The notes beneath the pieces were generated by a model. That model saw only the letters and a list, made by a program, of their open reading frames with translations, was not told the DNA's origin and did not search any database. A DNA stretch of 64,000 nt from the NCBI GenBank assembly GCA_029067085.1, contig JAIEFE010000008.1, forward strand, positions 62,001 to 126,000, written 5' to 3'. Source of the DNA: Lachnospiraceae bacterium. GTDB lineage: Bacteria; Bacillota; Clostridia; Lachnospirales; Lachnospiraceae. Shown here in pieces: positions 53,581 through 61,763 of the stretch. The first letter of the stretch is position 1. Each line of letters begins with the position of its first letter. The position numbers and the translations under genes were made by a program.

Positions 53581-55368
53581 TCATGTTTCCTCCTCTTTTC
53601 CGGACTTCAGACACGCCGCATCTACCCGGATAGTCGTAAAGGTACCTACGCCAGGCTCGCTCTCCAGTGAAAAGGAGGCCTGTTCTCCCGAAAACCGTTT
53701 GAGCCGCAGACAGGCATTGAGAATCCCCACATGCTTGTTTTCCTTGATATCATCTATCGTGCAGTTCTGCATCCTCTCACACAGCTGCACAGCCGCACTC
53801 TCCTCCATACCGTCCCCGGTATCCTCTATCTCAACCACCACCTGAGAGCCTTTCTCATAGACGCGCAGATAGATCCAGCAGGCAGCGGACTTTCTCTCCA
53901 TACCATGTACACAGGAATTTTCCACAAAGGTTGTCAGCGTCAGCTTCGGAATATAGTAATCTGTACAGCTTTCAGCGAGTTCGATCTGATAGTGCAGTCT
54001 GTCACCAAAGCGATATTTCTGCAGTTCCAGATAAGCCTCGACAAAGCTGATCTCCTCCGACAGCTTTACGTTGTCAGATGCCCAGTTGATATTCTGACGC
54101 TCCAGAACGGCCAGCTTCTCGATCATGCCTGCCGTCTCCTCCTCGTTTCTGAGAACACTGTGCATTCGAATGCTCTCCAGAATATTGAACAGGAAATGCG
54201 GATTGATCTGGCTGTGCAGCGCCAGAAGCTCTGCGTTCTGTCTGGCGAGGTCGATCTCCTGCCTCTCCAGCCTGTCTTTGTAGACTTTCTGGATCAATTC
54301 GTTCATCCGCCGCACCATCCGGTTATAGTTCTGCATCAGAGCGCCGATCTCATCCCGGCCCTGTTCCTGAGAAATCTCCTGCAAAACCGCTTCCTCCTCC
54401 ACCATGTCAAAAGCTTCTCCCAGCTTCCGAAGCCGTCTGGTAAAGGAGTTATTCATCATGGAAAACATAACGAACGGCAGAAACAGATTCGCCATGAACA
54501 GAAAAGCCATCAGCGGAATATGCTTTTTCAGCTGTGTGATCAAGGTGCCGGACGGTTTCGTACAAAGTACATCTATATCCACACCATACAGGGAAAAAGC
54601 GCTCCGATATGCTACCTCCTCCTGCCCCGTAAGATTATCAAAATCCTCATTGCTGCCGGAGTGTCCTCTGTTGGAAAACAGGATCCTATCCCCTTTACAG
54701 ATGTAAATGCCAAAGCCGTAATCCAGCTGCGTCAACTTCGCTGCCATCCTGTTGTAATCCACATCCACCCGCAGAATTTTCTCGCAGCTGTCCTTCTTTC
54801 TGTAATAGTCCATACGTCTCACCAGAGAGATACGGCGCTTGGAGGGTGCTGACATATCCTCTTCTCCGATGTAGTAAAATGTCATATTCATATTCCGCCC
54901 GGACGCAAGGAAGTCCTGATACCAGATCGCATCCCTCATTTCGGTCATACGGCTGAAATATCCACCGTTGACAATGGTATCATTATCCGCGTAAAGCACG
55001 GCATTGGAGATATTGTATCCTCCCAGACGGTTGAGGGACGACTTCCTTGTCATGCCGATCCTCTCTTCAAAAAAATCGTAGCTTCCCTCATATTGTTTGT
55101 CCAGAAATTCATAGACTTCTCTGTTCATATACACATCGTTCATCATATTCACGATCTCTTCCAGCGTGTATTCCAGATCGTAATGGATCGAGTTGGTCAC
55201 ATTTTCAAACTCGTGGATCTGCTCCTTTTCTCCGGCATCGTAGAGCGTGTAGAAGATCACGCTGTCAGTCAACACGAGCGGAAGGATCACACAGAAGACA
55301 TAAATAATGATCAACTTCATTCTGATGTTAAAGTCATTCATAAAAGCTTCCAGTTTTTCCCAGATCAT
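53581..55368 (-). CDS. YesM-type sensor histidine kinase
   Basis: 595 residues. Membrane helix about 18-40, extracytoplasmic sensor about 41-290, second helix about 293-315, HAMP, His_kinase motif HSQINPHFLFNILESIR (phospho-acceptor His) and an ATPase domain. It should sense extracellular oligosaccharide, perhaps through the binding protein. The ATG at 55368 follows GAGAGGAG; the in-frame ATG at 55386 overlaps that site. Confidence 0.92.
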   Translation of the reverse strand: MIWEKLEAFMNDFNIRMKLIIIYVFCVILPLVLTDSVIFYTLYDAGEKEQIHEFENVTNSIHYDLEYTLEEIVNMMNDVYMNREVYEFLDKQYEGSYDFFEERIGMTRKSSLNRLGGYNISNAVLYADNDTIVNGGYFSRMTEMRDAIWYQDFLASGRNMNMTFYYIGEEDMSAPSKRRISLVRRMDYYRKKDSCEKILRVDVDYNRMAAKLTQLDYGFGIYICKGDRILFSNRGHSGSNEDFDNLTGQEEVAYRSAFSLYGVDIDVLCTKPSGTLITQLKKHIPLMAFLFMANLFLPFVMFSMMNNSFTRRLRKLGEAFDMVEEEAVLQEISQEQGRDEIGALMQNYNRMVRRMNELIQKVYKDRLERQEIDLARQNAELLALHSQINPHFLFNILESIRMHSVLRNEEETAGMIEKLAVLERQNINWASDNVKLSEEISFVEAYLELQKYRFGDRLHYQIELAESCTDYYIPKLTLTTFVENSCVHGMERKSAACWIYLRVYEKGSQVVVEIEDTGDGMEESAAVQLCERMQNCTIDDIKENKHVGILNACLRLKRFSGEQASFSLESEPGVGTFTTIRVDAACLKSGKEEET

Positions 55369-55397
55369 TCGTCTCCTCTCCCGCATCGAACGACGCT

Positions 55398-55427
55398 TTT
55401 ATACCCTTTAACAGGAAACAGACGCAA
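55398..55427 (-). promoter_or_regulatory. Possible promoter of the kinase-regulator pair
   Basis: Minus strand TTGCGT (55427-55422), 18-base spacer, TATAAA (55403-55398). The -35 box lies in the stem at 55421-55445, so either the hairpin or the promoter may be incidental. Confidence 0.4.
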
Positions 55428-55445
55428 GCTTGCACAGCCTGCGTC
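55421..55445 (-). terminator. Hairpin after the chemoreceptor gene
   Basis: GACGCAGGC and GCTTGCGTC on the minus strand pair over nine bases (one G-U) with a TGTGCAA loop, 27 bases after the stop codon. The following TGTTTCC is a weak U-tract. Confidence 0.45.
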
Positions 55446-55471
55446 CATTTTTCTGAAACTCTGTCTTTCTG

Positions 55472-57520
55472 TTATCTGCGGAATTTACCCACGATCTCTT
55501 CGAGGTGATCCGCCATCTTCTTATTCTCTATCGACTGCTCCTGCGTCTTGCTCGCGATTTCAGCAGTCTCTCCGTTCTTCTCTATAATAGTGCCGATGGC
55601 GGTCTGGTTCTCTTCCATGATAACGTTCACATCTGCAGCGTTATCCGAAATCTGTGCCACAGACATTTGTAAACTGCGCACCGCATCCAGCATCTCGTCC
55701 AGCTTGTCCTTGATCTGTCCGACCGACACGCTGTAATTCGTAGATTTTTCAGCAAACCCTCTAAACTGCACCACCACATCCTGTTCAATAAAGGAGATGA
55801 CTGAGTCAAAGCAGCCGTTTACAATAGCGATACTGTTGTTTGCCTCCCCACAGATCTCTTGAATGGAGGAAGCCGTATTCTTTGAAGTCTCGGCCAGATT
55901 CGCAATGGAACCTGCCACCACGGCAAAGCCCTTTCCGGCCTCACCGGCTCTGGCCGCTTCGATGGAAGCATTCAGGGAGAGGAGATTCGTCTTGCCTGCA
56001 ATGCTTAAGATTTCCGCCGCCAGCTCATTGATCTTCGTAAGGCTCTTCAGTTTATCGATTGCTTCTCCGATTGCCTCCTTCGTCTCCTCCAGTTTTACTT
56101 CACCGTTCTGGTAAGCATAATCCGCCTGCTGCTTCATCTCGCTCGCGCTTCCGATCACTTCGCTGCTGGTATTAACCGAAGCCTCGATACCCTTCATGAT
56201 GGTACCCATCAACTGATTGATGCTCTCAATTTCTGTATTGACATTTCTGATAAGGGCATTGGTATTTTCCATGGAGGCTGAAAGCTGCTGCGTAACTGCA
56301 ATATTGTCTGAAGTGTCGTCCGCCAGAGACTGGGAAGACATGTGCATACTCTCCGCCTTTTCGTTCAGGGATCTGGAACAATCGTTTAAAGTGTCCGAAA
56401 TGGCCTGCAGCGATCCGATCAGACCGTCTGTGGCCGTTGCGATACTGCCCAGCTCGTCCCCGCGCTTGGTGTGTTTCCTGATGTGCGGATTATCCGCCAC
56501 ATTGAAATTCTGCAATGCCACGATGCTCTCCTCGATGGCTCCCATGGGACTCATAAAGCCCTTGATGATGATAACGGATATAATGAGCATCACCACCAGC
56601 GCGCCGATTGAAAAGAACATCATGATCTGTTTCAGACTGGTCGTGCCGGCAAAAATCTCCGCCGCATCGTCGGATACAATAAAAAGCCAGCCCCGATTTG
56701 CCATATAGTAGTAGGTGGCAATATAATCCACTCCGTCCTGCTTATATTCCACATAGCCCATATCATTCGTACTCTGTCCCGCATACTGCTCGCAGAGTGT
56801 ACGGATATAATCCTCTTCCGCTTCCGTGGCTACCTTCTCCGTATCCTCACAGAAAATATACTGACCATTCCCTGTATTTACCATACAATATTCCGCACTG
56901 TTCATTCCCTGCATCGTCAGGGAATCCAAAAGCTGGATCAAACCCGTAGTGAAAACACCGCCGCCGACGAGACCGATCGGATTTCCCGCTTCATCAAACA
57001 CTGCCTGATACATGGACACGATCTGCTGACCGCTGGCGGGTGAGATGATAATGCCCGTATTATATACGCCGTTCGCCGCGAGCATGGCATCCTGCAGAGC
57101 CTTTAAAGGATCTCCCTCTCTGGTCGTGATGCCCACCACTGCAGCATTCGTATGCGCCAGCACATGAGTATTCCATTCACTCACATATAACCCTTCCAGA
57201 TTGTCGACATCCGCAGAAAATTTTTCCGTATACGCCTGTGCTGCCGCCTGTGCTGCCTCATCTGTCGGATTTTTCAAGATAGCCTGTATCTCTCCGGCAC
57301 GACTATAAGCAGTGAGGGTACCCTCCACTTCCTGCACATAGTTTTCAATGATCCTGCTTCGTTCCTCAACCACCGTCTCCATACTGTTTGTGGTGCTCTT
57401 TCGGGTATTGTTCGTAATGGCATTTCCTACGAATAACACCATAGCACCCATGACAACAGTCTGCATGATCAGAACACAGATCGTAATCTTGGTCCCCAGG
57501 CTTAACTTTCCTCGGTTCAT
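55472..57520 (-). CDS. Methyl-accepting chemotaxis protein
   Basis: 682 residues. Membrane helix about 10-32, a double-Cache-type extracellular domain (about 35-285), second helix about 305-328, HAMP (about 330-385) and a cytoplasmic signalling coil whose hairpin tip reads RAGEAGKGFAVVAGSIANLAE (canonical form has VVADEIRKLAE). No C-terminal NWETF tether. Start at 57520 follows GGAGG; the ATG at 57568 is rejected. It lies inside the glycan locus with its own promoter, suggesting chemotaxis toward a related sugar. Confidence 0.92.
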   Translation of the reverse strand: MNRGKLSLGTKITICVLIMQTVVMGAMVLFVGNAITNNTRKSTTNSMETVVEERSRIIENYVQEVEGTLTAYSRAGEIQAILKNPTDEAAQAAAQAYTEKFSADVDNLEGLYVSEWNTHVLAHTNAAVVGITTREGDPLKALQDAMLAANGVYNTGIIISPASGQQIVSMYQAVFDEAGNPIGLVGGGVFTTGLIQLLDSLTMQGMNSAEYCMVNTGNGQYIFCEDTEKVATEAEEDYIRTLCEQYAGQSTNDMGYVEYKQDGVDYIATYYYMANRGWLFIVSDDAAEIFAGTTSLKQIMMFFSIGALVVMLIISVIIIKGFMSPMGAIEESIVALQNFNVADNPHIRKHTKRGDELGSIATATDGLIGSLQAISDTLNDCSRSLNEKAESMHMSSQSLADDTSDNIAVTQQLSASMENTNALIRNVNTEIESINQLMGTIMKGIEASVNTSSEVIGSASEMKQQADYAYQNGEVKLEETKEAIGEAIDKLKSLTKINELAAEILSIAGKTNLLSLNASIEAARAGEAGKGFAVVAGSIANLAETSKNTASSIQEICGEANNSIAIVNGCFDSVISFIEQDVVVQFRGFAEKSTNYSVSVGQIKDKLDEMLDAVRSLQMSVAQISDNAADVNVIMEENQTAIGTIIEKNGETAEIASKTQEQSIENKKMADHLEEIVGKFRR

Positions 57521-57659
57521 TCTTTCTTTCCTCCTGTTCCGATGCGTTCCCCCGTGCATCCTTTTCATTTGTCCGTCCCACTATTGCCGTCTCACAGCGG
57601 GGAATTTCATTTACTTCTATATGTTAATCCATATGTAATCATATCACTTCACAACAATA

Positions 57660-57688
57660 ATTATAGTCACGCGCACCTCGCTTGTCAA
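57660..57688 (-). promoter_or_regulatory. Promoter of the chemoreceptor gene
   Basis: Minus strand TTGACA (57688-57683), 17-base spacer, TATAAT (57665-57660): a full consensus match. The leader is about 135 bases. Confidence 0.85.
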
Positions 57689-57721
57689 TGTAGCCAAACA
57701 GGAAAAAAGTACCGTTTTCTC

Positions 57722-59119
57722 TCAGTGCAGTGAAAAAGACAGAAGGCTCAGACAGCCGTTCCCGCGGTAGGTCAGATAGATGGCCTGCTTTCCGTCCGGA
57801 ATTTGAGCGGGCGCACCGGATTCCTCCCAAACATTGGAGGACTTCACCGGAATCTTTGCAAGAACCTCGCCGTTCCAGGCCGTCCGCACCTCGTATACAC
57901 CGTCTCCGTAAGCTCTTGTACGAATTCGGATCTCGCGGATTCCCTCACAGGAAAAATACTTGAACCCGGCTGTTGCCCCATCTTTCATATTTGCGATATA
58001 CCCGGGTTCCTCGTCGCCATCCCTGCCGTCCTGCATGATCTTCGGGAAAGCATCCCCTCCCACATACATGGAAGGTTCATCCGTGAAGAGATGGCAGGCC
58101 AGATAGGCGGGATATTCACCCTTGCCGATCAGCGGGCCGCCGTTTAAGCCGCAGGATGTGATCTCCACCTGTGGAATCCTCCCGTCCGGCAGGATTTCCA
58201 GCTTTTCCGCACACCCCTGTCGACTGTACCAGGTACCGTTCGTGTGCCTATGATAAAAAATATACCATTCGTCGTTTATTTCCACCATACTGCCGTGGTT
58301 GTTTGCCCCGTAGGCCATGGGCATGTCGGCCGGCTTGTAGGTGTCAATGTGCAGATCGCAGTTGCTCACTAAAACGCCGCCGTATACAAAACCTTCCGTA
58401 GGACTTTTGCTGGTTGCATAGCACAACTCGTGCATAACAACAGAAGAATAGATCAGATAGTATGTATCGCCGACCTTCCGTATGGAAGCGGCCTCAAAAT
58501 ACTCATGCTCCTCAAAGCCCGTTCCCTCTCCGTACTCACAGCCGGGAATCACGATCCTCGGTTCCTCCACGATCGTCAGCATATCGGGACCCAGCACCGT
58601 AGCCTGGGCGCCGCTTCTGGATTTATCTCCCCTGCCGCAAAATCCCGTGTAGAGATAAGTGCGCTCCCCCTCTGTCAGCACGCCGGGATCAAACTGGGGC
58701 TCATCCCCCGCCCGCTCTCCGAGCCTGGTGCCGTCCTCATAATGGACATAGCCGTAAAACTCGTAACGACCCGCAGGCATATCACTGACTGCCACAGAGA
58801 CCACATTTACCTTGTCGAGCACATAGTAGAGATAGTATCTGCCGTCCGGCCCTTTTGTCACATCCGGCGCGTAGAGACACATTTTCCCTTCCTTGTTCAT
58901 GGGATCTTCATTTCTGGGATAGATTACACCCTCATAACGCCAGTCGGCGAGATCCGTGACCGGCGCGGACCAACACACATAATCTCCCATACAAAATACA
59001 TAGCCGTTGTAGAAATCGTGGGAACCGTAGACATAGACTCTGCCGTCAAAGACATAGGGTTCCCCGTCCGGTATGTACTCCCAGGATGGCAGATACGGAT
59101 TAAAAGCCTGTTTTTTCAT
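57722..59119 (-). CDS. GH43 glycosidase (beta-xylosidase/arabinofuranosidase type)
   Basis: 465 residues, no signal peptide. Five-bladed propeller (about 1-315) with general-base region PYVFDGRVYVYGSHD, pKa-modulating Asp in LYAPDVTKGPDG and acid Glu in YFEAASIRK; a C-terminal CBM6-like beta-sandwich (about 330-465). It probably trims xylose or arabinose from imported oligosaccharides. It ends 34 bases before the chemoreceptor promoter. Confidence 0.9.
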   Translation of the reverse strand: MKKQAFNPYLPSWEYIPDGEPYVFDGRVYVYGSHDFYNGYVFCMGDYVCWSAPVTDLADWRYEGVIYPRNEDPMNKEGKMCLYAPDVTKGPDGRYYLYYVLDKVNVVSVAVSDMPAGRYEFYGYVHYEDGTRLGERAGDEPQFDPGVLTEGERTYLYTGFCGRGDKSRSGAQATVLGPDMLTIVEEPRIVIPGCEYGEGTGFEEHEYFEAASIRKVGDTYYLIYSSVVMHELCYATSKSPTEGFVYGGVLVSNCDLHIDTYKPADMPMAYGANNHGSMVEINDEWYIFYHRHTNGTWYSRQGCAEKLEILPDGRIPQVEITSCGLNGGPLIGKGEYPAYLACHLFTDEPSMYVGGDAFPKIMQDGRDGDEEPGYIANMKDGATAGFKYFSCEGIREIRIRTRAYGDGVYEVRTAWNGEVLAKIPVKSSNVWEESGAPAQIPDGKQAIYLTYRGNGCLSLLSFSLH

Positions 59120-59167
59120 CTCAATCTCTCCTTACATCATCAAAGTTTTTTCTATCGTTTTGCCGTC

Positions 59168-60112
59168 TCATCTCTTCCAAGGATCCGTTATGGCGTATGT
59201 ACTTCCATAGACACTGCGCAGCGCCTCATGACTGTTAAATTCTTCCGTGAGGACGAAATCTTTGCTCCAGGTCATGTAGTAGCGCCAGGGAACACGGCTT
59301 TTTTCCAGTATCTCCATGTCCGGAAGAATGCCGATTTCCGCAAGCGCCACCGGCTTCTCCTCACCCATAACGGCGCGAAGTTGTTCGTACGCCCCTGCAT
59401 AGTCCGTCCTCGTTCCCTTCTCCTCATAGAGATCACAGGAGAGGATATCCACCACATCGTCACCGGGATAACCCTCCTTCAGCGGACAGTTCCAGACCCA
59501 CAGCAGATTGTTCAGATGGTGCTGCTCCACAAAATAGGCGTACTGCATCCGAAAGAGCTTCGCCGCCACCGCAGGCCCCTTTCTTCCCCACCAGAACCAT
59601 TCGCCCTCAGACTCGTGAAAGGGACGCCATAATATCGGGATATCCTCCTCCAAAAAGGGCTTCAGACAGCCCGCTATCACATCCATATCACGATAAAAAG
59701 CCTCCCTCTCAGGCGTGCCCTCCTCCAGTATCTTTTCCGGATCAAAATCCGTATTGCAGCTGAAAAAGCTCTTATCCTGCCCGCCAAGCGGAGAAAACCA
59801 GTGCCAGGTTAAGGTCACGACACCGCCGCTTCTCCCGAACGAAAGTGCGTGTGCCAGTGTATCCCTATTCTCATCAATCTCCACCCTGCAAGCCTCATCG
59901 CCCGTTTCATAGCGAATATTCGGGGAGTAGGACAAAAGCTCGAACCCCCGCAGAGCCGGCTCCTTTCCCGTGATCTTCCTGATCTCGTCGATCTCCTCCA
60001 TTTTCACCGTCTGTGTGTGCTGCCCCGTCAGAATCCCCTTCCCCTTCAGTGAATCGAGATCATGAAACAATCTGCACGCGCCCGGCGTTGCCTGTCTGTT
60101 CGTCGGTTCCAT
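59168..60112 (-). CDS. GH26 family glycosidase, cytoplasmic (mannanase/mannosidase type)
   Basis: 314 residues. No signal peptide. Catalytic residues typical of GH26 are present: acid/base Glu167 in RPFHESEGEWFWWG and nucleophile Glu259 in ALAEIG, with TWHWFSPLGG and LLWVWNCP as substrate-lining blocks. GH26 covers beta-mannanases, exo-mannosidases and some xylan or mixed-linkage glucanases. The cytoplasmic location favours action on short imported oligosaccharides. It is 48 bases upstream of GH43 and likely in one operon. Confidence 0.9.
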   Translation of the reverse strand: MEPTNRQATPGACRLFHDLDSLKGKGILTGQHTQTVKMEEIDEIRKITGKEPALRGFELLSYSPNIRYETGDEACRVEIDENRDTLAHALSFGRSGGVVTLTWHWFSPLGGQDKSFFSCNTDFDPEKILEEGTPEREAFYRDMDVIAGCLKPFLEEDIPILWRPFHESEGEWFWWGRKGPAVAAKLFRMQYAYFVEQHHLNNLLWVWNCPLKEGYPGDDVVDILSCDLYEEKGTRTDYAGAYEQLRAVMGEEKPVALAEIGILPDMEILEKSRVPWRYYMTWSKDFVLTEEFNSHEALRSVYGSTYAITDPWKR

Positions 60113-60246
60113 TCTGCCCTACCTGAGCCTTTCTCTTCCGAAAAAATGTCAAAAACATACACCTTTATATTTCTTAAGTCATTTGTACCAGTATAACATC
60201 ATCGTACCCGAAAATCCTAGTCCTTTTTTTCATCAGATAAATTTTA

Positions 60247-61596
60247 TTAATGTGTCAGCATCTCCTCAATAAATATACCATACCCCTTTGTGGAATCATT
60301 GACCAGCACGTGCGTCACCGCACCCGCGAGTTTCCCGTTCTGAATGATCGGGCTCCCGCTCATGCCTTGAATAATGCCCCCCGTCAGCATCAGAAGTTTC
60401 TCATCCACCACGCGGATCACAATACCCCGATTCACATTTTCCTGCTCCAGATTGACTTCCACGATCTCCACGTCATAAAATTCCGGCTCCCCGGAAACGG
60501 AGCAGATGATCTGAGCTGGCCCCAGCTCGATCTCCTGCTTCAGCGCGATGGGAACCGGTTCGTATACGGCATTCTCCAATAGCGCGGGATCACATATGCC
60601 GAAAATTCCTGACGCAGTGTTCTCGGTAATCTCCCCGATCACATTTTCGCTGTCATACTCAATGTATCCCGTCAGTTCACCGGGCGCTCCCCCCGCACCT
60701 CTGGTGATACCCACGATCTCCGTCCGATAGAGCACGCCTTCCTCCAGATTCATCAGAATGGAGGTATCCACATCGTTGATACCGTGCCCCAGCGCCCCAA
60801 AGGTATCATCTGTGCTCTCGTAGGTCATAGTACCGATTCCCTGTGCATTATCCCGTATCCAGATTCCCAGCTTCCACTCCTGCATCTTATTTTTCTCAGC
60901 GTTTATCATAACATCCGTTATTTCTCCACCCCTTCTGATCGTGAGTACCATATCCTCCCCTTCGGAGGCTTCCACCATACTGATAAAATGCTTCTTATTC
61001 TCCACTTCTTCCCCGTTGCTCTTTAAGATATAATCTCCCTTCTGCAACACATATCTGGCCGGCGATACGGCCTCTCCCCCGCTGCTCTCAAATTCTCCTA
61101 TACCCACCACCAAAACACCCTCTGTCTTGACATAGATGCCGATAGGGATTCCCGAAGGGATAAGCATCTTATCCTGAATCACCTCAATGTCCACATTTTT
61201 ATATGGAAAAACACCGAAAAGCTTCAGATCCATCTGATAAGTATCAATCTGATTGGCCTTTAATCTGACGGTATGTGCGAAATCTACATGAAGGCTTTCC
61301 GATCTGTCAGCCTTTTCCATTTTTCTAAAAGCCTTTTCATCCGCATCACTCACATCCGCCACCGCAGAGACCGGGGTCGCCTCTTCCCCCGTCCGGTAGA
61401 TCTCTCCGGATACCGGAATCCGAAAATCAAACTCCTGCTCGACGCCGGCGCGAATTTTGATCTTGGATGGAATCTTATCCCAGTATGAGATATAGGCATT
61501 AAGAAAAAGCGCAGCCACACCCGTCAAAAGCAGCATCCACAAAAATCTCCTGTATTTCTTCTCCTGTTGTCTGGTCATTGCAATCGAATTACTCAC
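60247..61596 (-). CDS. spoIVB: SpoIVB peptidase
   Basis: 449 residues. N-terminal membrane anchor (17-37), PDZ domain (about 150-230) and S55 serine peptidase domain with His271 in GALGHGI and the serine in GMSGSPI (411-417). Made in the forespore, it signals to the SpoIVF complex so that pro-sigma-K is processed. Start is probably GTG at 61596, with GAGG about 10 bases upstream; an ATG at 61578 has none. The usual next gene, spo0A, is missing here. Confidence 0.93.
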   Translation of the reverse strand: MSNSIAMTRQQEKKYRRFLWMLLLTGVAALFLNAYISYWDKIPSKIKIRAGVEQEFDFRIPVSGEIYRTGEEATPVSAVADVSDADEKAFRKMEKADRSESLHVDFAHTVRLKANQIDTYQMDLKLFGVFPYKNVDIEVIQDKMLIPSGIPIGIYVKTEGVLVVGIGEFESSGGEAVSPARYVLQKGDYILKSNGEEVENKKHFISMVEASEGEDMVLTIRRGGEITDVMINAEKNKMQEWKLGIWIRDNAQGIGTMTYESTDDTFGALGHGINDVDTSILMNLEEGVLYRTEIVGITRGAGGAPGELTGYIEYDSENVIGEITENTASGIFGICDPALLENAVYEPVPIALKQEIELGPAQIICSVSGEPEFYDVEIVEVNLEQENVNRGIVIRVVDEKLLMLTGGIIQGMSGSPIIQNGKLAGAVTHVLVNDSTKGYGIFIEEMLTH

Positions 61597-61643
61597 TCTT
61601 CACATACCTCACCTGAAATTTCTATTGACATGCTGCACATTAT

Positions 61644-61692
61644 GCGTATAAGCAGATTCGGAATGCTTCACTTTCTGACTCTGCTTATACGC
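61644..61692. repeat. Intergenic inverted repeat related to the element at 17527
   Basis: GCGTATAAGCAGA (61644-61656) and TCTGCTTATACGC (61680-61692) are perfect 13-bp inverted repeats. The intervening TTCGGAATGCTTCACTTTC and the following GCGCAAAA match the element near 17557-17686, so this is a second member of a dispersed family. Confidence 0.65.
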
Positions 61693-61694
61693 GC

Positions 61695-61726
61695 AAAAGG
61701 GACATACATTACAGTATGTCCCTTTT
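61695..61726 (-). terminator. Terminator of recN
   Basis: AAAAGGGACATAC and GTATGTCCCTTTT form a perfect 13-bp stem with a six-base loop between recN and spoIVB, 37 bases after the recN stop. The stem ends in TTTT on the minus strand. Confidence 0.8.
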
Positions 61727-61763
61727 AGTATGTGAAGAATCTGTTTTTTCATAGCAAAATTTT

